Position numbers and translations under genes: made by a program. From Streptomyces sp. KMM 9044 (lineage in GTDB: Bacteria > Actinomycetota > Actinomycetes > Streptomycetales > Streptomycetaceae): a stretch of DNA of 64,000 nucleotides. The notes beneath the pieces were generated by a model. That model ran no database searches. It was not told the DNA's origin and worked only from the letters and a program-made list of their open reading frames with translations. Location: the NCBI RefSeq assembly GCF_024701375.2, contig NZ_CP113910.1, positions 6,944,001 to 7,008,000 of the forward strand, written 5' to 3'. The number at the start of each line of letters is the position of its first letter. Positions within the stretch are counted from its first letter, which is position 1. Shown here piece after piece: positions 54,212 to 63,710 of this stretch.

Positions 54212-54913
54212 GTGATACCTGTCCAGTCGCTCGCACTGGCCGTGGCCGGCGTCGCCGTGCTCACCCCCACGATGCTCCACAGCACCTCGTCGCAGGTCCG
54301 CTCGGAATCGCCGGCCGCGCAACAGGGGGGCTCCGTCGACGCCGCCGACCTCCTGGCCGAGGTGCGTGACTGCACCCCCGTCTCCCGAGGCAAGTACCGG
54401 AGCGACCAGGGTGCCCCCGCCACCATCCCGGTGTGCGGCACCGACGAGGCCGTGTTCTGGAAGGCCGACATGGACATCGACTGCGACGGACAGCCCAGCA
54501 CCCGCTGCAGCTCGGCCACCGACCCGTACTTCTCCGCCTCCACGGCGTTCGCGCAGTCCGACGGCCGTCCGCTGAACTCCGCGACCCTCCCCTTCGTGGT
54601 GGTGCCGGTGCCGAGCGCGCTCTGGGACTACCGGGCGCACGGTGTCCGCGGCGGCTCGGTGGTGGCCGTCGTGTACGGCGACCAGGTGCAGTACGCGGTG
54701 GTCGGCGACACCGGCCCCGCCGGCATCATCGGTGAGGCGTCCTACGCGACCGCCGAGGCGCTCGGTATCGATCCCGACCCGCGGAGCGGCGGCACACCCT
54801 CCGGTGTCACCTACATCGTGTTCAAGGACAGCCGGGTGACTCCCATCGAGGACCGGAAGGCCGCGGTGGCGGCCGGGGAGGAACTGGCCCAGCGATTCGT
54901 GGACGGCGGCTGA
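54212..54913 (+). CDS. Chitosanase, glycoside hydrolase family 75
   Basis: A 233-residue secreted hydrolase that cleaves chitosan. The first 25 residues are a hydrophobic signal-like segment (L-A-L-A-V-A-G-V-A-V-L). The GH75 core contains A-V-F-W-K-A-D-M-D-I-D-C-D-G and V-V-G-D-T-G-P-A-G-I-I-G-E-A-S, where the Asp and Glu are the likely catalytic pair. The GTG at 54212 after GAGAGG was chosen. A large family in actinobacteria and fungi. Confidence 0.88.
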   Translation: MIPVQSLALAVAGVAVLTPTMLHSTSSQVRSESPAAQQGGSVDAADLLAEVRDCTPVSRGKYRSDQGAPATIPVCGTDEAVFWKADMDIDCDGQPSTRCSSATDPYFSASTAFAQSDGRPLNSATLPFVVVPVPSALWDYRAHGVRGGSVVAVVYGDQVQYAVVGDTGPAGIIGEASYATAEALGIDPDPRSGGTPSGVTYIVFKDSRVTPIEDRKAAVAAGEELAQRFVDGG

Positions 54914-54955
54914 GCCGGACCACCCGCCCGTTCCTTTCGGCCACACCCGTGCTCG

Positions 54956-55369
54956 TCAGGTCTTCCGGTAGGTGTACGCCTCCTCCGCCGAGGCCGCCAC
55001 CGCCGCGAGGTCCGCTCCCGTCGAGGCTGTGACCACCGCGGCGACCGCGCCCTCCACGAAGGGCGCGTCCACCAGCCGGGTGTCCTTCGGCAGTTCGTCG
55101 ACCTCGGTGAGCAGCGCCTTCACGGTGAGCACCGCGCTGCCGAGGTCGGCCAGGACGGCGACCCCGGCGCCGCGGTCGACGGACGAGGCCGCGGCGGCGA
55201 CGAGGTCGGCGCTCGTACCGAGACCTCCGTCCTGCGTGCCGCCCGCGGGGGCCACGGGCACCGCCCTGCCGGCGCCCGCCAGGTCCTTGGCCATCTCGGC
55301 CACCGACGCCGCCACCTGAGCACTGTGCGACACCAGGACGATGCCCACCAGTTTCCCGCCGTCACTCAC
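54956..55369 (-). CDS. dhaM: PTS-dependent dihydroxyacetone kinase, phosphotransfer subunit
   Basis: A 137-residue single-domain DhaM (EIIA-mannose-like). The phosphorylated His is H15 in L-V-S-H-S-A-Q-V. It passes phosphate from HPr to the ADP bound in DhaL. It lacks the HPr and EI-like domains of E. coli DhaM. The last gene of dhaKLM; its start overlaps the dhaL stop by eight bases. Confidence 0.92.
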   Translation of the reverse strand: MSDGGKLVGIVLVSHSAQVAASVAEMAKDLAGAGRAVPVAPAGGTQDGGLGTSADLVAAAASSVDRGAGVAVLADLGSAVLTVKALLTEVDELPKDTRLVDAPFVEGAVAAVVTASTGADLAAVAASAEEAYTYRKT

Positions 55370-55988
55370 CGGAGAGTCCCCCGGCTTCGACGGCCTCGGA
55401 GGCGTCGGCGAGGCCCGCGATCAGCAGGGCCGACGAGGCGGCCCCGGGATCCTGGTGTCCGACGCTCCGCTCGCCCAGGTAACTGGCCCGGCCCTTGCGG
55501 GCCCGCAGCGGCGTCGTGGCCACCGCACCCTCCTCGGCGGCGGCCCGCGCCGCGGCGAAGGAGTCGCCGAGCGCGTCCACCGCGGGCATCAGCGCGTCGA
55601 TCATCGTCTTGTCGCCCGGGGCCGCGCCTCCGAGCTGCCGCACCGCGTCCACCCCGGTGCCCAGTGCCTCGGCCAGCTGCTGCCTGCTCACCTCGGTGGC
55701 GTCGCCGAGTGCCTTGCCGGTGCGGCGCAGCAGCGTCCCGTACAAGGGTCCGGAGGCGCCGCCCACCGTCGAGATCAGCAGCCGTCCGGCCTGGGTGAGC
55801 ACGGCGCCGGGCGTCGCGGGCGGCTCCTTGTCCAGCGCGGCCCGCACCGCACTGAACCCGCGCTGGAGGTTGCTGCCGTGGTCGGCGTCACCGATGGGCG
55901 AGTCGAGAGCGGTGAGCCGCTCCGCCTCACGGTCGACGGAGGCGGCGGTCACCGCCATCCACCGGCGGAAAAAGTCGGCATCGAGCAC
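55362..55988 (-). CDS. dhaL: Dihydroxyacetone kinase ADP-binding subunit
   Basis: A 208-residue helical-barrel subunit that holds ADP permanently as coenzyme. The metal-binding Asp residues are in A-L-D-S-P-I-G-D-A-D-H-G (D29, D34, D36). Other motifs: G-G-A-S-G-P-L-Y-G-T and G-A-A-P-G-D-K-T-M-I-D-A-L. It sits 48 bases after dhaK and overlaps dhaM. Confidence 0.95.
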   Translation of the reverse strand: MLDADFFRRWMAVTAASVDREAERLTALDSPIGDADHGSNLQRGFSAVRAALDKEPPATPGAVLTQAGRLLISTVGGASGPLYGTLLRRTGKALGDATEVSRQQLAEALGTGVDAVRQLGGAAPGDKTMIDALMPAVDALGDSFAAARAAAEEGAVATTPLRARKGRASYLGERSVGHQDPGAASSALLIAGLADASEAVEAGGLSGE

Positions 55989-56036
55989 TGGAACTCCTCG
56001 CGTACGGGGAACTGTGAATCCTCTGTCCGGCGTTCC

Positions 56037-57029
56037 TCACATGCCCCAGCGCAGTCCCGGGGTCTTCACCGGCGCGTCCCACAGCCGCAGTGTCTCCTCG
56101 TCGACCTGGCACAGGGTGACCGAGGCCCCCGCCATGTCGAGCGACGTCACGTAGTTGCCCACGAGTACCCGTACGACGGGGACACCGCGCTCGCCGAGCA
56201 CCCGCTGCACCTCGGCGTTGAAGCCGTACAGCTCCAGCAGCGGGGTCGCGCCCATGCCGTTGACCAGGACCAGGACCGGATTGCGCGGTGTGAGGTCGTG
56301 GAGGATCGCATCGACGGCGGCCTCGGCGATCTCGCCCGAGGTCATCATCGGCCGTCGTTCCCGGCCCGGTTCGCCGTGGATGCCGATGCCCAGCTCCAGC
56401 TCGCCCGCCGGCAGATCGAAGGTGGGGCTGCCCTTGGCGGGTGTGGTGACAGCGGTCAGGGCCACGCCGAAACTGCGGGAGTTCTCATTGACCTGCCGGG
56501 CGAGAGCCTCCACCCGCTCCAGCGGCTGCCCCTCATCGGCCGCCGCGCCCGCGATCTTCTCCACGAACAACGTCGCACCGGTGCCGCGCCGGCCCGCGGT
56601 GTAGAGACTGTCGGTCACCGCGACATCGTCGTCGACCAGTACCTTCGCGACCTGGATGCCCTCGTCCTCGGCCAGCTCGGCGGCCATATCGAAGTTGAGC
56701 ACGTCACCGGTGTAGTTCTTCACGACGAACAGCACCCCGGCGCCGCTGTCCACGGCAGTCGCCGCCCGTACCATCTGGTCGGGTACGGGAGAGGTGAAGA
56801 CCTCTCCGGGGCAGGCCGCCGAGAGCATCCCGGGCCCCACGAACCCGCCGTGCAGCGGCTCGTGTCCGGAACCTCCGCCGGAGACCAGACCCACCTTCCC
56901 GGCCACGGGAGCGTCCCGCCGGACGATCACCCGGTTCTCCACATCCACCGCAAGCTCGGGATGCGCCGCAGCCATCCCCTTCAAGGCATCAGCGACTACG
57001 GTCTCCGGCACGTTGATGAGCATCTTCAC
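56037..57029 (-). CDS. dhaK: Dihydroxyacetone kinase substrate-binding subunit
   Basis: A 330-residue subunit that binds dihydroxyacetone covalently through His. H218 lies in G-I-G-I-H-G-E-P-G and H56 in G-G-G-S-G-H-E-P-L-H; both numbers match E. coli DhaK. With DhaL and DhaM it makes dihydroxyacetone phosphate using PEP-derived phosphate. GTG 57029 follows AGGAGG. Confidence 0.96.
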   Translation of the reverse strand: MKMLINVPETVVADALKGMAAAHPELAVDVENRVIVRRDAPVAGKVGLVSGGGSGHEPLHGGFVGPGMLSAACPGEVFTSPVPDQMVRAATAVDSGAGVLFVVKNYTGDVLNFDMAAELAEDEGIQVAKVLVDDDVAVTDSLYTAGRRGTGATLFVEKIAGAAADEGQPLERVEALARQVNENSRSFGVALTAVTTPAKGSPTFDLPAGELELGIGIHGEPGRERRPMMTSGEIAEAAVDAILHDLTPRNPVLVLVNGMGATPLLELYGFNAEVQRVLGERGVPVVRVLVGNYVTSLDMAGASVTLCQVDEETLRLWDAPVKTPGLRWGM

Positions 57030-57423
57030 GGGTACCTCCTGGAGGGCTTGGCAGGTGGGTTCTTGACTTGTGTCTTTGCTGGTCAGGGTAGACGTGGACT
57101 GTTCGCGACCGTGGTGGTCCGTAGCACTCCGTGCCGGTCGTGAGCGGGTTCCGGCGGCACTGGTGCCGACTTTGGTGACGCTGTGTCAGTTATTTGTGGC
57201 GGGTCGGCTGCGAGTCGGTGGAAGCCCTATGAAAACAATATCGACCTTGCGGCCACGAAGGTCACGTGAGGTGGCATCCGGAGCGTTCGGTGTAAGTGGG
57301 CGACGACTTCTTCGGGGCGTGATCCGGCGTGGGGCCTGCTCGGCCTTGGCCGTACCCGTCAGGCCGGTTTTCCCCGGCCTTGCACCATCGTGTCGGCGTC
57401 CGCCCTGGCACATCGAGGGAAGC
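57030..57423. other. Intergenic region between dhaK and the GntR remnant
   Basis: About 390 bases with no gene. It must hold the dhaKLM promoter on the minus strand. A short AT-rich stretch (ATGAAAACAATATCGACC near 57229) stands out. I see no clear inverted repeat. Confidence 0.4.
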
Positions 57424-58108
57424 GTGCCCGTGGTTACGGCGTGGACAAGGACCGGATTCTCTCCGGGGCAGCGGCTGAGGCTGGTGGAGCTGGTGCGACG
57501 GTTCTCGGTGAGCCAGTCCGTCGTACGGGAAGCTCCCACCAGGCTGTCCGGCCAGGGACTGGTGGTCGCCACGCCGCAGCAGGGCTTCAGTGTCATGACC
57601 CTGCTTTTGAAGCGCCTCAACGAGCTGACCGAGGCGCGGACCGAGATCGGGCCGACGGTGCTCCGGCTGGTTCGTGCGTGGTGGAGGCATCGAGGGGGAG
57701 GCGCAGGCGGTCGCCGCCCACCACCCGGCCGCGACCCCGGTCATGGTCGAGGGCGGCACCAACGGGGAATGGTTCGACGTCCACGAGCGCTTCCACCAGG
57801 CGCTGCTCGACGGCTGTGGCAACGAGCAACTGCTCTCCGCGGCGACGACGCTCCGGGACGCGGCGGCCATTTACCGGCACTGGGCGCACCCTGTGGGGCA
57901 CGACTACGGGCGAAACGTTGCTCGTGAGCATGAGGAGATCCGCAGGGCCGCGGCCGACAGGGATGCCGGCCTGGCCGCCGATCTCCTGGCCCGGCGCATC
58001 GACCGCACCGCCGAGGCGTTGCGGGCCGTCGCCGAGGACGGTGAGCCCGGCTCCGGGGCTGTCGGCCCGGTTTCGCGTGAGTCCGCGGTGCCAGGCGTCT
58101 CCGCGTAG
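57424..58108 (+). pseudogene. GntR/FCD regulator, frameshifted
   Basis: GTG 57424 opens a GntR wHTH: L-V-E-L-V-R-R-F-S-V-S-Q-S-V-V-R-E-A, then G-L-V-V-A-T-P-Q-Q-G-F-S-V-M and L-T-E-A-R-T-E-I. At about 57670 the frame shifts by one base. The FCD ligand domain continues from R-G-G-G-I-E-G-E-A-Q-A-V through H-E-R-F-H-Q-A-L-L-D-G-C and Y-R-H-W-A-H to the end. Apart from the shift the gene looks near complete. It sits divergent to dhaKLM and may once have regulated it. Confidence 0.75.
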
Positions 58109-58768
58109 CTTCCGGCCTGCCGGAGCTCATGACCCGGCCGCCCGCGAGGGTTGACTCGGGCTTTCCTCGCCTGGAGTCCGTTCTCCACGGACTGATCCTG
58201 GAGGGCTTCGGTGGCGTTGCCGCGTCGGGCGGTGCCTCGGGGCGTCCGGGACCGGAAAACGCTCACCCGAGGCGCTTCGCACTCCGTCTGGTGCCGCTCG
58301 CCAGGAGGTGAACGGCGACGGCTCCGTGGGGCCGACGGCGCGTACGGACCGGACCCGGGCTCTCGCTGATCGGGTACGCCCCCGAGCCGTCCCCGGGAGG
58401 GCCTGGTGCGCGGGAGGGGGCAGGCGGGGAATGCGGAGGGGGCCGCGCGGGGGCGGACACCGATTCCAGCCGTGAGGCCCAGCGGGCGCCACGAGTCGGA
58501 CGCGCCGTCGGCCCGCCCGTCACCACGATCCCCGTTGCCGTAGGGAAGCACAGTGGGCAGTCGTCACCGCGAGCCGTGCGCCCGGCGTGAATGAAAACGA
58601 CATCTATACTCATCTGAGCGTTGATCCATGTATCGGGATGTGACACCCGGCGGCGGAGCGGCTCTCGGGCTTCCCCGATGCACGTCACCAACGGAGCCGC
58701 CGGTCTCCCGTGCCCCGACGCACCGGGCTGCCCGGGACGGGACGACGCCGAGGGCGGGGAACAGAAGC
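58109..58768. other. Long intergenic region before the permease pair
   Basis: About 660 bases without a gene I can support. The stretch 58129-58311 is open on the plus strand but shows no family. An AT-rich promoter-like segment lies at 58588-58640 and includes a possible Zur box. Confidence 0.4.
58592..58606 (+). promoter_or_regulatory. Weak candidate Zur box
   Basis: TGAAAACGACATCTA shares TGAAAA-x-GA with the actinobacterial Zur consensus TGAAAATGATTTTCA but lacks the right half. It is in the only AT-rich stretch upstream of the COG0701/TIGR03943 pair, genes often found with zinc-response genes. Confidence 0.3.
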
Positions 58769-59800
58769 GTGGAGAAGCAGGAATACGTGGAGAGCCGGCG
58801 GGGCTCGGCTGCTGATGTGGTGCGTCTGGTCGTGCGCACCCTCGTGTACGTGGTGGTGGGCGGTGGTGCGCTCATCGTGATCGCCACGGTCGTCCCGGTT
58901 CTCGGGCCGATGCTCGTCATCGATCTCTACACCCCGCCGGTGGCCGCCTGGTGGACGGTGTTCACAGCGGTCGTCGTACAGGGGATCCCCTTCCTGCTGC
59001 TCGGCACGCTGGTCTCGGCGGCCATCGGGGCCTTCGTGTCCGAGCGGGTTCTCAGCCGGCTGCTGCCGCGCAATCCGGCGCTCGCCGTTCCCGTCGCGGG
59101 CGCCGCCGGTGTCGTACTGCCAGGGTGCGAGTGCGCGTCCGTGCCGGTGGCCGGGAGCCTGATGCGGCGCGGGGTGGCTCCGGCGGCCGCGCTCGCCTTT
59201 CTCCTGTCGGCGCCCGCCATCAACCCGGTGGTGCTGGTCTCCACCTCCATCGCCTTCCCCGGCAGCCCGGGCATGGTGCCGGCACGGTTCGTCGCGTCGC
59301 TCGCCACCGCCGTCGTCATGGGCTGGCTGTGGGCGCGGTTCGGGCGGGAGGAGTGGCTGCGACTGGCCAAGACACGTACGACGACCGGGGTGTCCGGGTC
59401 CCGGTGGCAGGATTTCCGGGCCGGGCTGCAGCACGATTTTCTGCACGCGGGCGGCTTCCTGGTCGTCGGGGCGGCGGCTGCGGCGACGTTCAACATCGCC
59501 GTACCCCTGTCGGTGCTGGACGTCTTCACCGGGTCGGAGTGGCTGGCGGTGCTGCTGCTGGCCGTCCTGGCGGTGGTCCTGTGCGTGTGCAGCGAGGCCG
59601 ACGCGTTCGTGGCCGCTTCGCTGAGCGGGTTCTCGCCGACGGCGCGGCTGGCGTTCATGGTCGTCGGGCCGATGGTGGACCTGAAACTGCTGGCGTTGCA
59701 GGCGGGTACTTTCGGGCGGGACTTCGCGGTGCGGTTCTCGGCGGCCACATGGGTCGTCGCGGTAGTGAGCAGTGTGCTCGTGGGGTGGTGGCTGCTGTGA
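58769..59800 (+). CDS. Permease, COG0701 / DUF318 family
   Basis: A 343-residue membrane protein with about eight helices. It has the family's paired motifs: P-G-C-E-C-A-S-V-P-V-A near the first half, A-P-A-I-N-P-V-V-L-V-S and, in the second half, C-S-E-A-D-A-F-V-A-A-S. The cysteines may bind metal. The transported substrate is unknown. The GTG start at 58769 puts the first helix at about residues 20-45. It overlaps the next gene by four bases (GTGA). Confidence 0.87.
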   Translation: MEKQEYVESRRGSAADVVRLVVRTLVYVVVGGGALIVIATVVPVLGPMLVIDLYTPPVAAWWTVFTAVVVQGIPFLLLGTLVSAAIGAFVSERVLSRLLPRNPALAVPVAGAAGVVLPGCECASVPVAGSLMRRGVAPAAALAFLLSAPAINPVVLVSTSIAFPGSPGMVPARFVASLATAVVMGWLWARFGREEWLRLAKTRTTTGVSGSRWQDFRAGLQHDFLHAGGFLVVGAAAAATFNIAVPLSVLDVFTGSEWLAVLLLAVLAVVLCVCSEADAFVAASLSGFSPTARLAFMVVGPMVDLKLLALQAGTFGRDFAVRFSAATWVVAVVSSVLVGWWLL

Positions 59801-60519
59801 GGCGCTACGGTCCGGCGCTGGTTCTGGTCCTGTGCGGAGGCGCGGTGCTGCGCAGCTCGCTGTTCAGCGAGCTGTACCTGCGGTACGTGCAGCAAGGGCT
59901 GCGGCCGTACCTGATCGCGTCGGGCGTGCTGCTGCTGATGCTGGGCATCGTCGGTGCGGTCGTCGCGGGCGGGGAAACCCGCGACGAAGACCGGCGTGAG
60001 CACGCGGACGGGCACGACCACAGCCGCGGTCCCCGCGTCGCCTGGCTGCTCGTCGTCCCGGCGCTGTCCCTGCTGCTCTTCCCGCCGCCCGCCCTCGGTT
60101 CGTACAGCGCCGAGCGGGAGAAGGCCACATACGCCGCTCAGGGCATCGGTACGTTCCCCGCCCTGCCCGGGGGCGACCCGGTCGACCTCGCTCTCGGCGA
60201 GTTCACCTCCCGTGCCCTTTACGACAGTGGCCGGACGATGAAGAACCGCACGATCCGGATGACCGGGTTCGTCACCCAGGACGACGAGGGCACCTGGTAC
60301 CTGACCCGGCTCCTCATCTCCTGCTGCGCCGCCGACGCACGGTCGGACAGGATCGAGATACGTGAGGCCGGCGCCCCTGCCGTCGACAGCTGGGTGTCCG
60401 TCACCGGCACCTGGGTGCCGGAGGGCAGGCTCGGCTCCGACGAGGCGTGGCCGCCCGTGCTCGCCGCCACCGATGTCAGGCACGTCGAGCAGCCCGAAAA
60501 TCCGTACGAGAAGGGATAG
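59797..60519 (+). CDS. TIGR03943-family partner of the permease
   Basis: A 240-residue protein with two N-terminal membrane helices, a His/Asp-rich loop (H-A-D-G-H-D-H-S-R), a third helix and a large extracytoplasmic domain with R-M-T-G-F-V-T, L-L-I-S-C-C-A-A-D-A and V-T-G-T-W. It is almost always beside the COG0701 permease and forms a complex with it. The loop could bind zinc. It is translationally coupled to the permease. Confidence 0.88.
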   Translation: MRRYGPALVLVLCGGAVLRSSLFSELYLRYVQQGLRPYLIASGVLLLMLGIVGAVVAGGETRDEDRREHADGHDHSRGPRVAWLLVVPALSLLLFPPPALGSYSAEREKATYAAQGIGTFPALPGGDPVDLALGEFTSRALYDSGRTMKNRTIRMTGFVTQDDEGTWYLTRLLISCCAADARSDRIEIREAGAPAVDSWVSVTGTWVPEGRLGSDEAWPPVLAATDVRHVEQPENPYEKG

Positions 60520-60687
60520 TTCCCGCAGAGCGGCCCCGCGGCCCGGGCAGGAACCCTCGACGGTTCCGCCCGGCGGAACGCCTGCCCCGTCGCCGCCCTG
60601 AGCGCAGACGGAACAGACGACGGGCCGGCGCTCCCCGGGCGGACGGCGGCGTCGCCTCGAACGGCGCGCAACCGAGGGAGCCCATCG

Positions 60688-60701
60688 GGGACAAAGGTGC
60701 C
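60688..60701 (+). promoter_or_regulatory. Candidate DevR/DosR-type box before the USP gene
   Basis: GGGACAAAGGTGCC fits GGGAC-N4-GTCCC with one mismatch. It is 106 bases before the start of the two-domain USP, a class of gene under DevR/DosR (OsdR) control in actinobacteria. Confidence 0.45.
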
Positions 60702-60806
60702 GACGCACCCCATGAACACCAAGATGGTGAGTACGAGGCCCTGTTCCCCCAGGCGACCGCGGGGAACAGCGTGGCAGGCACCGCACGAGCGCCCCCAGGA
60801 GGAGTC

Positions 60807-61718
60807 ATGACTTCCACAAGCCGGCACGGCAACGCACTCGGAGCGGTTGTCGCAGGCGTCGACGGCTCCGCGTCGTCGCGGGCGGCGGTCCTGTGGGCGG
60901 CGGGCGAGGCCGCCAGACGAGGACAGCAACTGAGGCTTGTCTTCGGGGCGGATCTGGACCGGCTCGGCCGCTTCGCCGCGTTCGAGACGACCGAGCGCCT
61001 GCGAGAAGCGGGGGGCGCGTATCTGGCCGGGGCACAGGAGGCGGTTCACGGGCACTTCCCGAGGCTGCCGGTGGAGCGCGAGTTGAGCGACAAGAACGCG
61101 GTGGCGGCTCTGCAGGAAGCGGCCGCACCCGATGCGACCGTCGTCGTCGGCAGCAGAGGCCTGGGGGGCTTCCCCGCTCTGTTGCTCGGCTCCGTGAGTC
61201 TGGCTGTTGCCGCGCACTCCTCCGTCCCGGTGGTCGTCGTACGAGGCCGGGCAGACCGGCTCGAGACGGGAGTCGTGGCTGCCGCCGTTCGGGACGAGAC
61301 GGACGCCGACTGGGTGCGGCGGGCGGCAGCCGAGGCGGAGCTGCGCAAGGGAACACTGCATCTGATCAACGTGTGGAACCCCCTGTCCCACATCGGGAAC
61401 CTGGTCACCACGCTCGACGGCCCGGGCGACATCACGGCGCAGGCACGGGCCAGGACCGATGCCCTCGCTGCCGTGGTCCGCCGAAGCCACCCCGCCCTCA
61501 AGGTCACCTCCGATGCCGGCGCGGGCACCGCGACCGCCGCCACGCTCATGGACGTGTCCGCTCGCGCCGATCTGCTGGTGATGGGGGCCCGACGCCGGGG
61601 CATGGGCTCGGGGCCGGCCCTCGGCCGTCTGGGACACGCTGCTCTGCACCACGCCCGGTGTCCGGTCGAAATCGTGCCCTGGCCGGGTGAGCCGGACCAG
61701 GAGGAACCATGGCGGTAG
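60807..61718 (+). CDS. Two-domain universal stress protein
   Basis: A 303-residue tandem USP. Each half has the Rossmann-like fold: V-V-A-G-V-D-G-S-A-S-S near residue 14 with the ATP motif G-S-R-G-L-G-G-F-x-x-L-L-L-G-S-V-S; the second half is more diverged (G-A-R-R-R-G-M-G near 275). USPs of this kind are induced by hypoxia or nitric oxide in mycobacteria. ATG 60807 follows GGAGGAG. Its stop overlaps the next USP remnant. Confidence 0.92.
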   Translation: MTSTSRHGNALGAVVAGVDGSASSRAAVLWAAGEAARRGQQLRLVFGADLDRLGRFAAFETTERLREAGGAYLAGAQEAVHGHFPRLPVERELSDKNAVAALQEAAAPDATVVVGSRGLGGFPALLLGSVSLAVAAHSSVPVVVVRGRADRLETGVVAAAVRDETDADWVRRAAAEAELRKGTLHLINVWNPLSHIGNLVTTLDGPGDITAQARARTDALAAVVRRSHPALKVTSDAGAGTATAATLMDVSARADLLVMGARRRGMGSGPALGRLGHAALHHARCPVEIVPWPGEPDQEEPWR

Positions 61719-61948
61719 CAGGTGTGTGCAACGAGATCCTTGTCGGAGCGGATCCGAAGGACTCGTCCCGTCCGGCTCTTGCGTAGGCCACCCCGGCCGC
61801 CTCGACGGGGGGCGCCGTGCGTCTTCTGCTGTCCGTACCGCCCCTGCACGACACGCGTCACGTGGATGTCCAGCCCCACCACGAGACACTGCGGGTGGAA
61901 GGAGAGAAAGCCCTGGCGGCTGCCGTGGAGACCACAAGAGACCTCGTG
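61709..61948 (+). pseudogene. Truncated universal stress protein, plus strand
   Basis: ATG 61709 (after GAGGAA) opens E-I-L-V-G-A-D-P-K-D-S-S-R-P-A-L-A and stops at once with TAG. The same frame region continues with L-L-L-S-V-P-P-L-H-D-T-R-H-V-D-V and E-K-A-L-A-A-A-V-E. At about 61948 it meets the 3' end of the opposite-strand USP. So a second plus-strand USP lost most of its length. Confidence 0.7.
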
Positions 61949-62430
61949 CCGACCCCGATCACCACCCGACCGAAGAGGCCCTGCCGGCTGCGCTCCGAGC
62001 CGCGGACGACGAGGACCGGACACAACGCGCGGGCAGCCACCGTGAGGCTGACCGAGCCCAGCAGCAGCCCGGCCACCTCGCCTCTCCCGCGTGAGCCGGT
62101 GACCAGGGCTGATGCCTCGCGCCCCGCCTGCAGTAGCGCGGACACGGCATCGTCGGGCAGCACGTCGCCCGACACCTTCACCTCGGGATTGCGCAGCCGG
62201 GCACGTTCCAGGCTCGAGGCGATGATGTGCTGCGCCATGACCTGTTCGGCGGGGCGATCGGTCCTGAGGGAGGGGCGGGCTCCTTCGTAGCGTTCCCACA
62301 AGGAGGCGTGGACGAGGCGCACGGGCACGCCGAGGCGTGCCGCTTCGTCCACCGCCCAGTCCACCGCCCAGTCCACTGCCTGAAGGCTGCAGTCCGATCC
62401 GTCGACGCCTGCGACAAGCGGGGGCTCCAT
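61858..62430 (-). pseudogene. Truncated universal stress protein, minus strand
   Basis: ATG 62430 starts a normal first USP domain: L-V-A-G-V-D-G-S-D-C-S, a duplicated A-V-D-W, and G-S-R-G-R-G-E-V-A-G-L-L-L-G-S-V-S. The second domain has only its first strand (R-V-V-I-G-V-G) before the frame runs antisense through the plus-strand USP remnant to a stop at 61858. The first domain may still fold. The region 62431-62610 has no recognised gene. Confidence 0.75.
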
Positions 62431-62610
62431 GATGTCCCTCACCTTCCCTCCTGTGCGGGCGATGGCAGATCCCCTGCCAGTACGGTCACACTGCCCGCGA
62501 ACCGCCGCAGCCTCAGCGACCTGCCGGAGGTCTTCCTGATCCTGAGGCGTACCACCACCGAGGCCGGCGAACAGGCCCGGCGGTTCGCAGAGAGCCGGCT
62601 CGAAGGCGCG

Positions 62611-63615
62611 TCAAGGCTGGATGTCGAGTACGTCCGGCACCGGTCGGCGTGGTGTGGCGGGGCCTGTGGGGCCGTATCCGAGGCGCAGCACGATCTGTGT
62701 GTGGCCTGCGCCCGACACGGGGTCGCGCAGGGGCCAGCGCAGGTCGCCCCACTCGAGGGCCTGGGTGGCGAAGGAACTGGACAGGCCTTCCAGAGTGGCC
62801 AGCAGCAGGACGCGCTCCATGGCCTGCCCGGCGCGCAGCCAGTCCTCGGGGCCGTCACGGAACGTGCTGAGGACGGCCAGCTGCGGCGTCCGTTCGAACT
62901 CGGCGCTGCCACGGCCCGCCACCGGCCTGTGCCCGGCGAAGTCGCGCATGGGGGCCTTGCCGCCCCGTTTGCGTGGTCCGAAGGCGTAGCCGGGCACCCC
63001 GTCCGAGACCTTCTCCTCGGACGGGGCGTCGATGCGGGTCCATCGCGCCAGGTCCTCGTCGCTGCCGCGGTCGGAGAGGTTGCGTGCCTCGGCCTCCTCG
63101 AGCAGCCGCAGCACCTCGTCGAGGTGCCACGAGGACGAGAAGGCCAGCATCGCTCCCTCATGGCGTGCGGCGCCGACGAGGGCCGCGCGCACCTCCTGGG
63201 GTATCTCCGTCCCGTCGAACGGGAAGCGGCTGCTGTGCCTTTGGGGAATCGCCGGATACAGGGGGGCGAGGTCGTTTTCACCGCTCCCGAGTCCGGTCAG
63301 CCGCGCCGAGGCGAGCAGCGCGGAGTCGGCCGGGTCGGGCAGCAGGCGAATCGCCGGGTGCAGGCCCTCGTGGACCGCCGCGACCCGCAGGTTCAGCAGA
63401 GCGGCGCCGCAGCCCAGGTGCAGGGCGCGGCTGTCCGGGTCGGCGTGCGACAGGACGCGGCCGGGATCCGCTCGCAGGTGGAGGGTGCGGCTGCCCCGGA
63501 CGTAGCGGAAGCGCCACGGCTGGACGTTGTGCATCGACGGCGCCGCAGCGGCGTCGCGGACCAGGGCGGCCACACGCTCGTCGGACAGCGGTTCCGGTTC
63601 GGGTCGTTGGTTCAC
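62611..63615 (-). CDS. Acg-family nitroreductase-like protein
   Basis: A 334-residue member of the Acg (Rv2032/Rv3131) family, which has the FMN nitroreductase fold in degenerate form. It has A-A-A-A-P-S-M-H-N-V-Q-P-W-R-F near the N-terminus, L-G-C-G-A-A-L-L-N-L, and L-R-L-G-Y-G-P-T-G near the C-terminus. In mycobacteria these proteins may sequester flavin during dormancy. GTG 63615 follows GAAGGAAG. It neighbours USP and PPOX genes, the usual company. Confidence 0.9.
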   Translation of the reverse strand: MNQRPEPEPLSDERVAALVRDAAAAPSMHNVQPWRFRYVRGSRTLHLRADPGRVLSHADPDSRALHLGCGAALLNLRVAAVHEGLHPAIRLLPDPADSALLASARLTGLGSGENDLAPLYPAIPQRHSSRFPFDGTEIPQEVRAALVGAARHEGAMLAFSSSWHLDEVLRLLEEAEARNLSDRGSDEDLARWTRIDAPSEEKVSDGVPGYAFGPRKRGGKAPMRDFAGHRPVAGRGSAEFERTPQLAVLSTFRDGPEDWLRAGQAMERVLLLATLEGLSSSFATQALEWGDLRWPLRDPVSGAGHTQIVLRLGYGPTGPATPRRPVPDVLDIQP

Positions 63616-63710
63616 CGGGGTCTTCCTTCGCCGGGTCCTGTGGTTCGGATCGGGGTGGGGCCGGGCTCGCGGGCCCGGTCGGCGGAACACGATCCGGGCG
63701 AAGGTGCCGC

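Noticed and set aside
58592..58606. A firm Zur-regulon assignment
   Set aside because: Only the left half of the consensus is present; kept as a weak candidate only.
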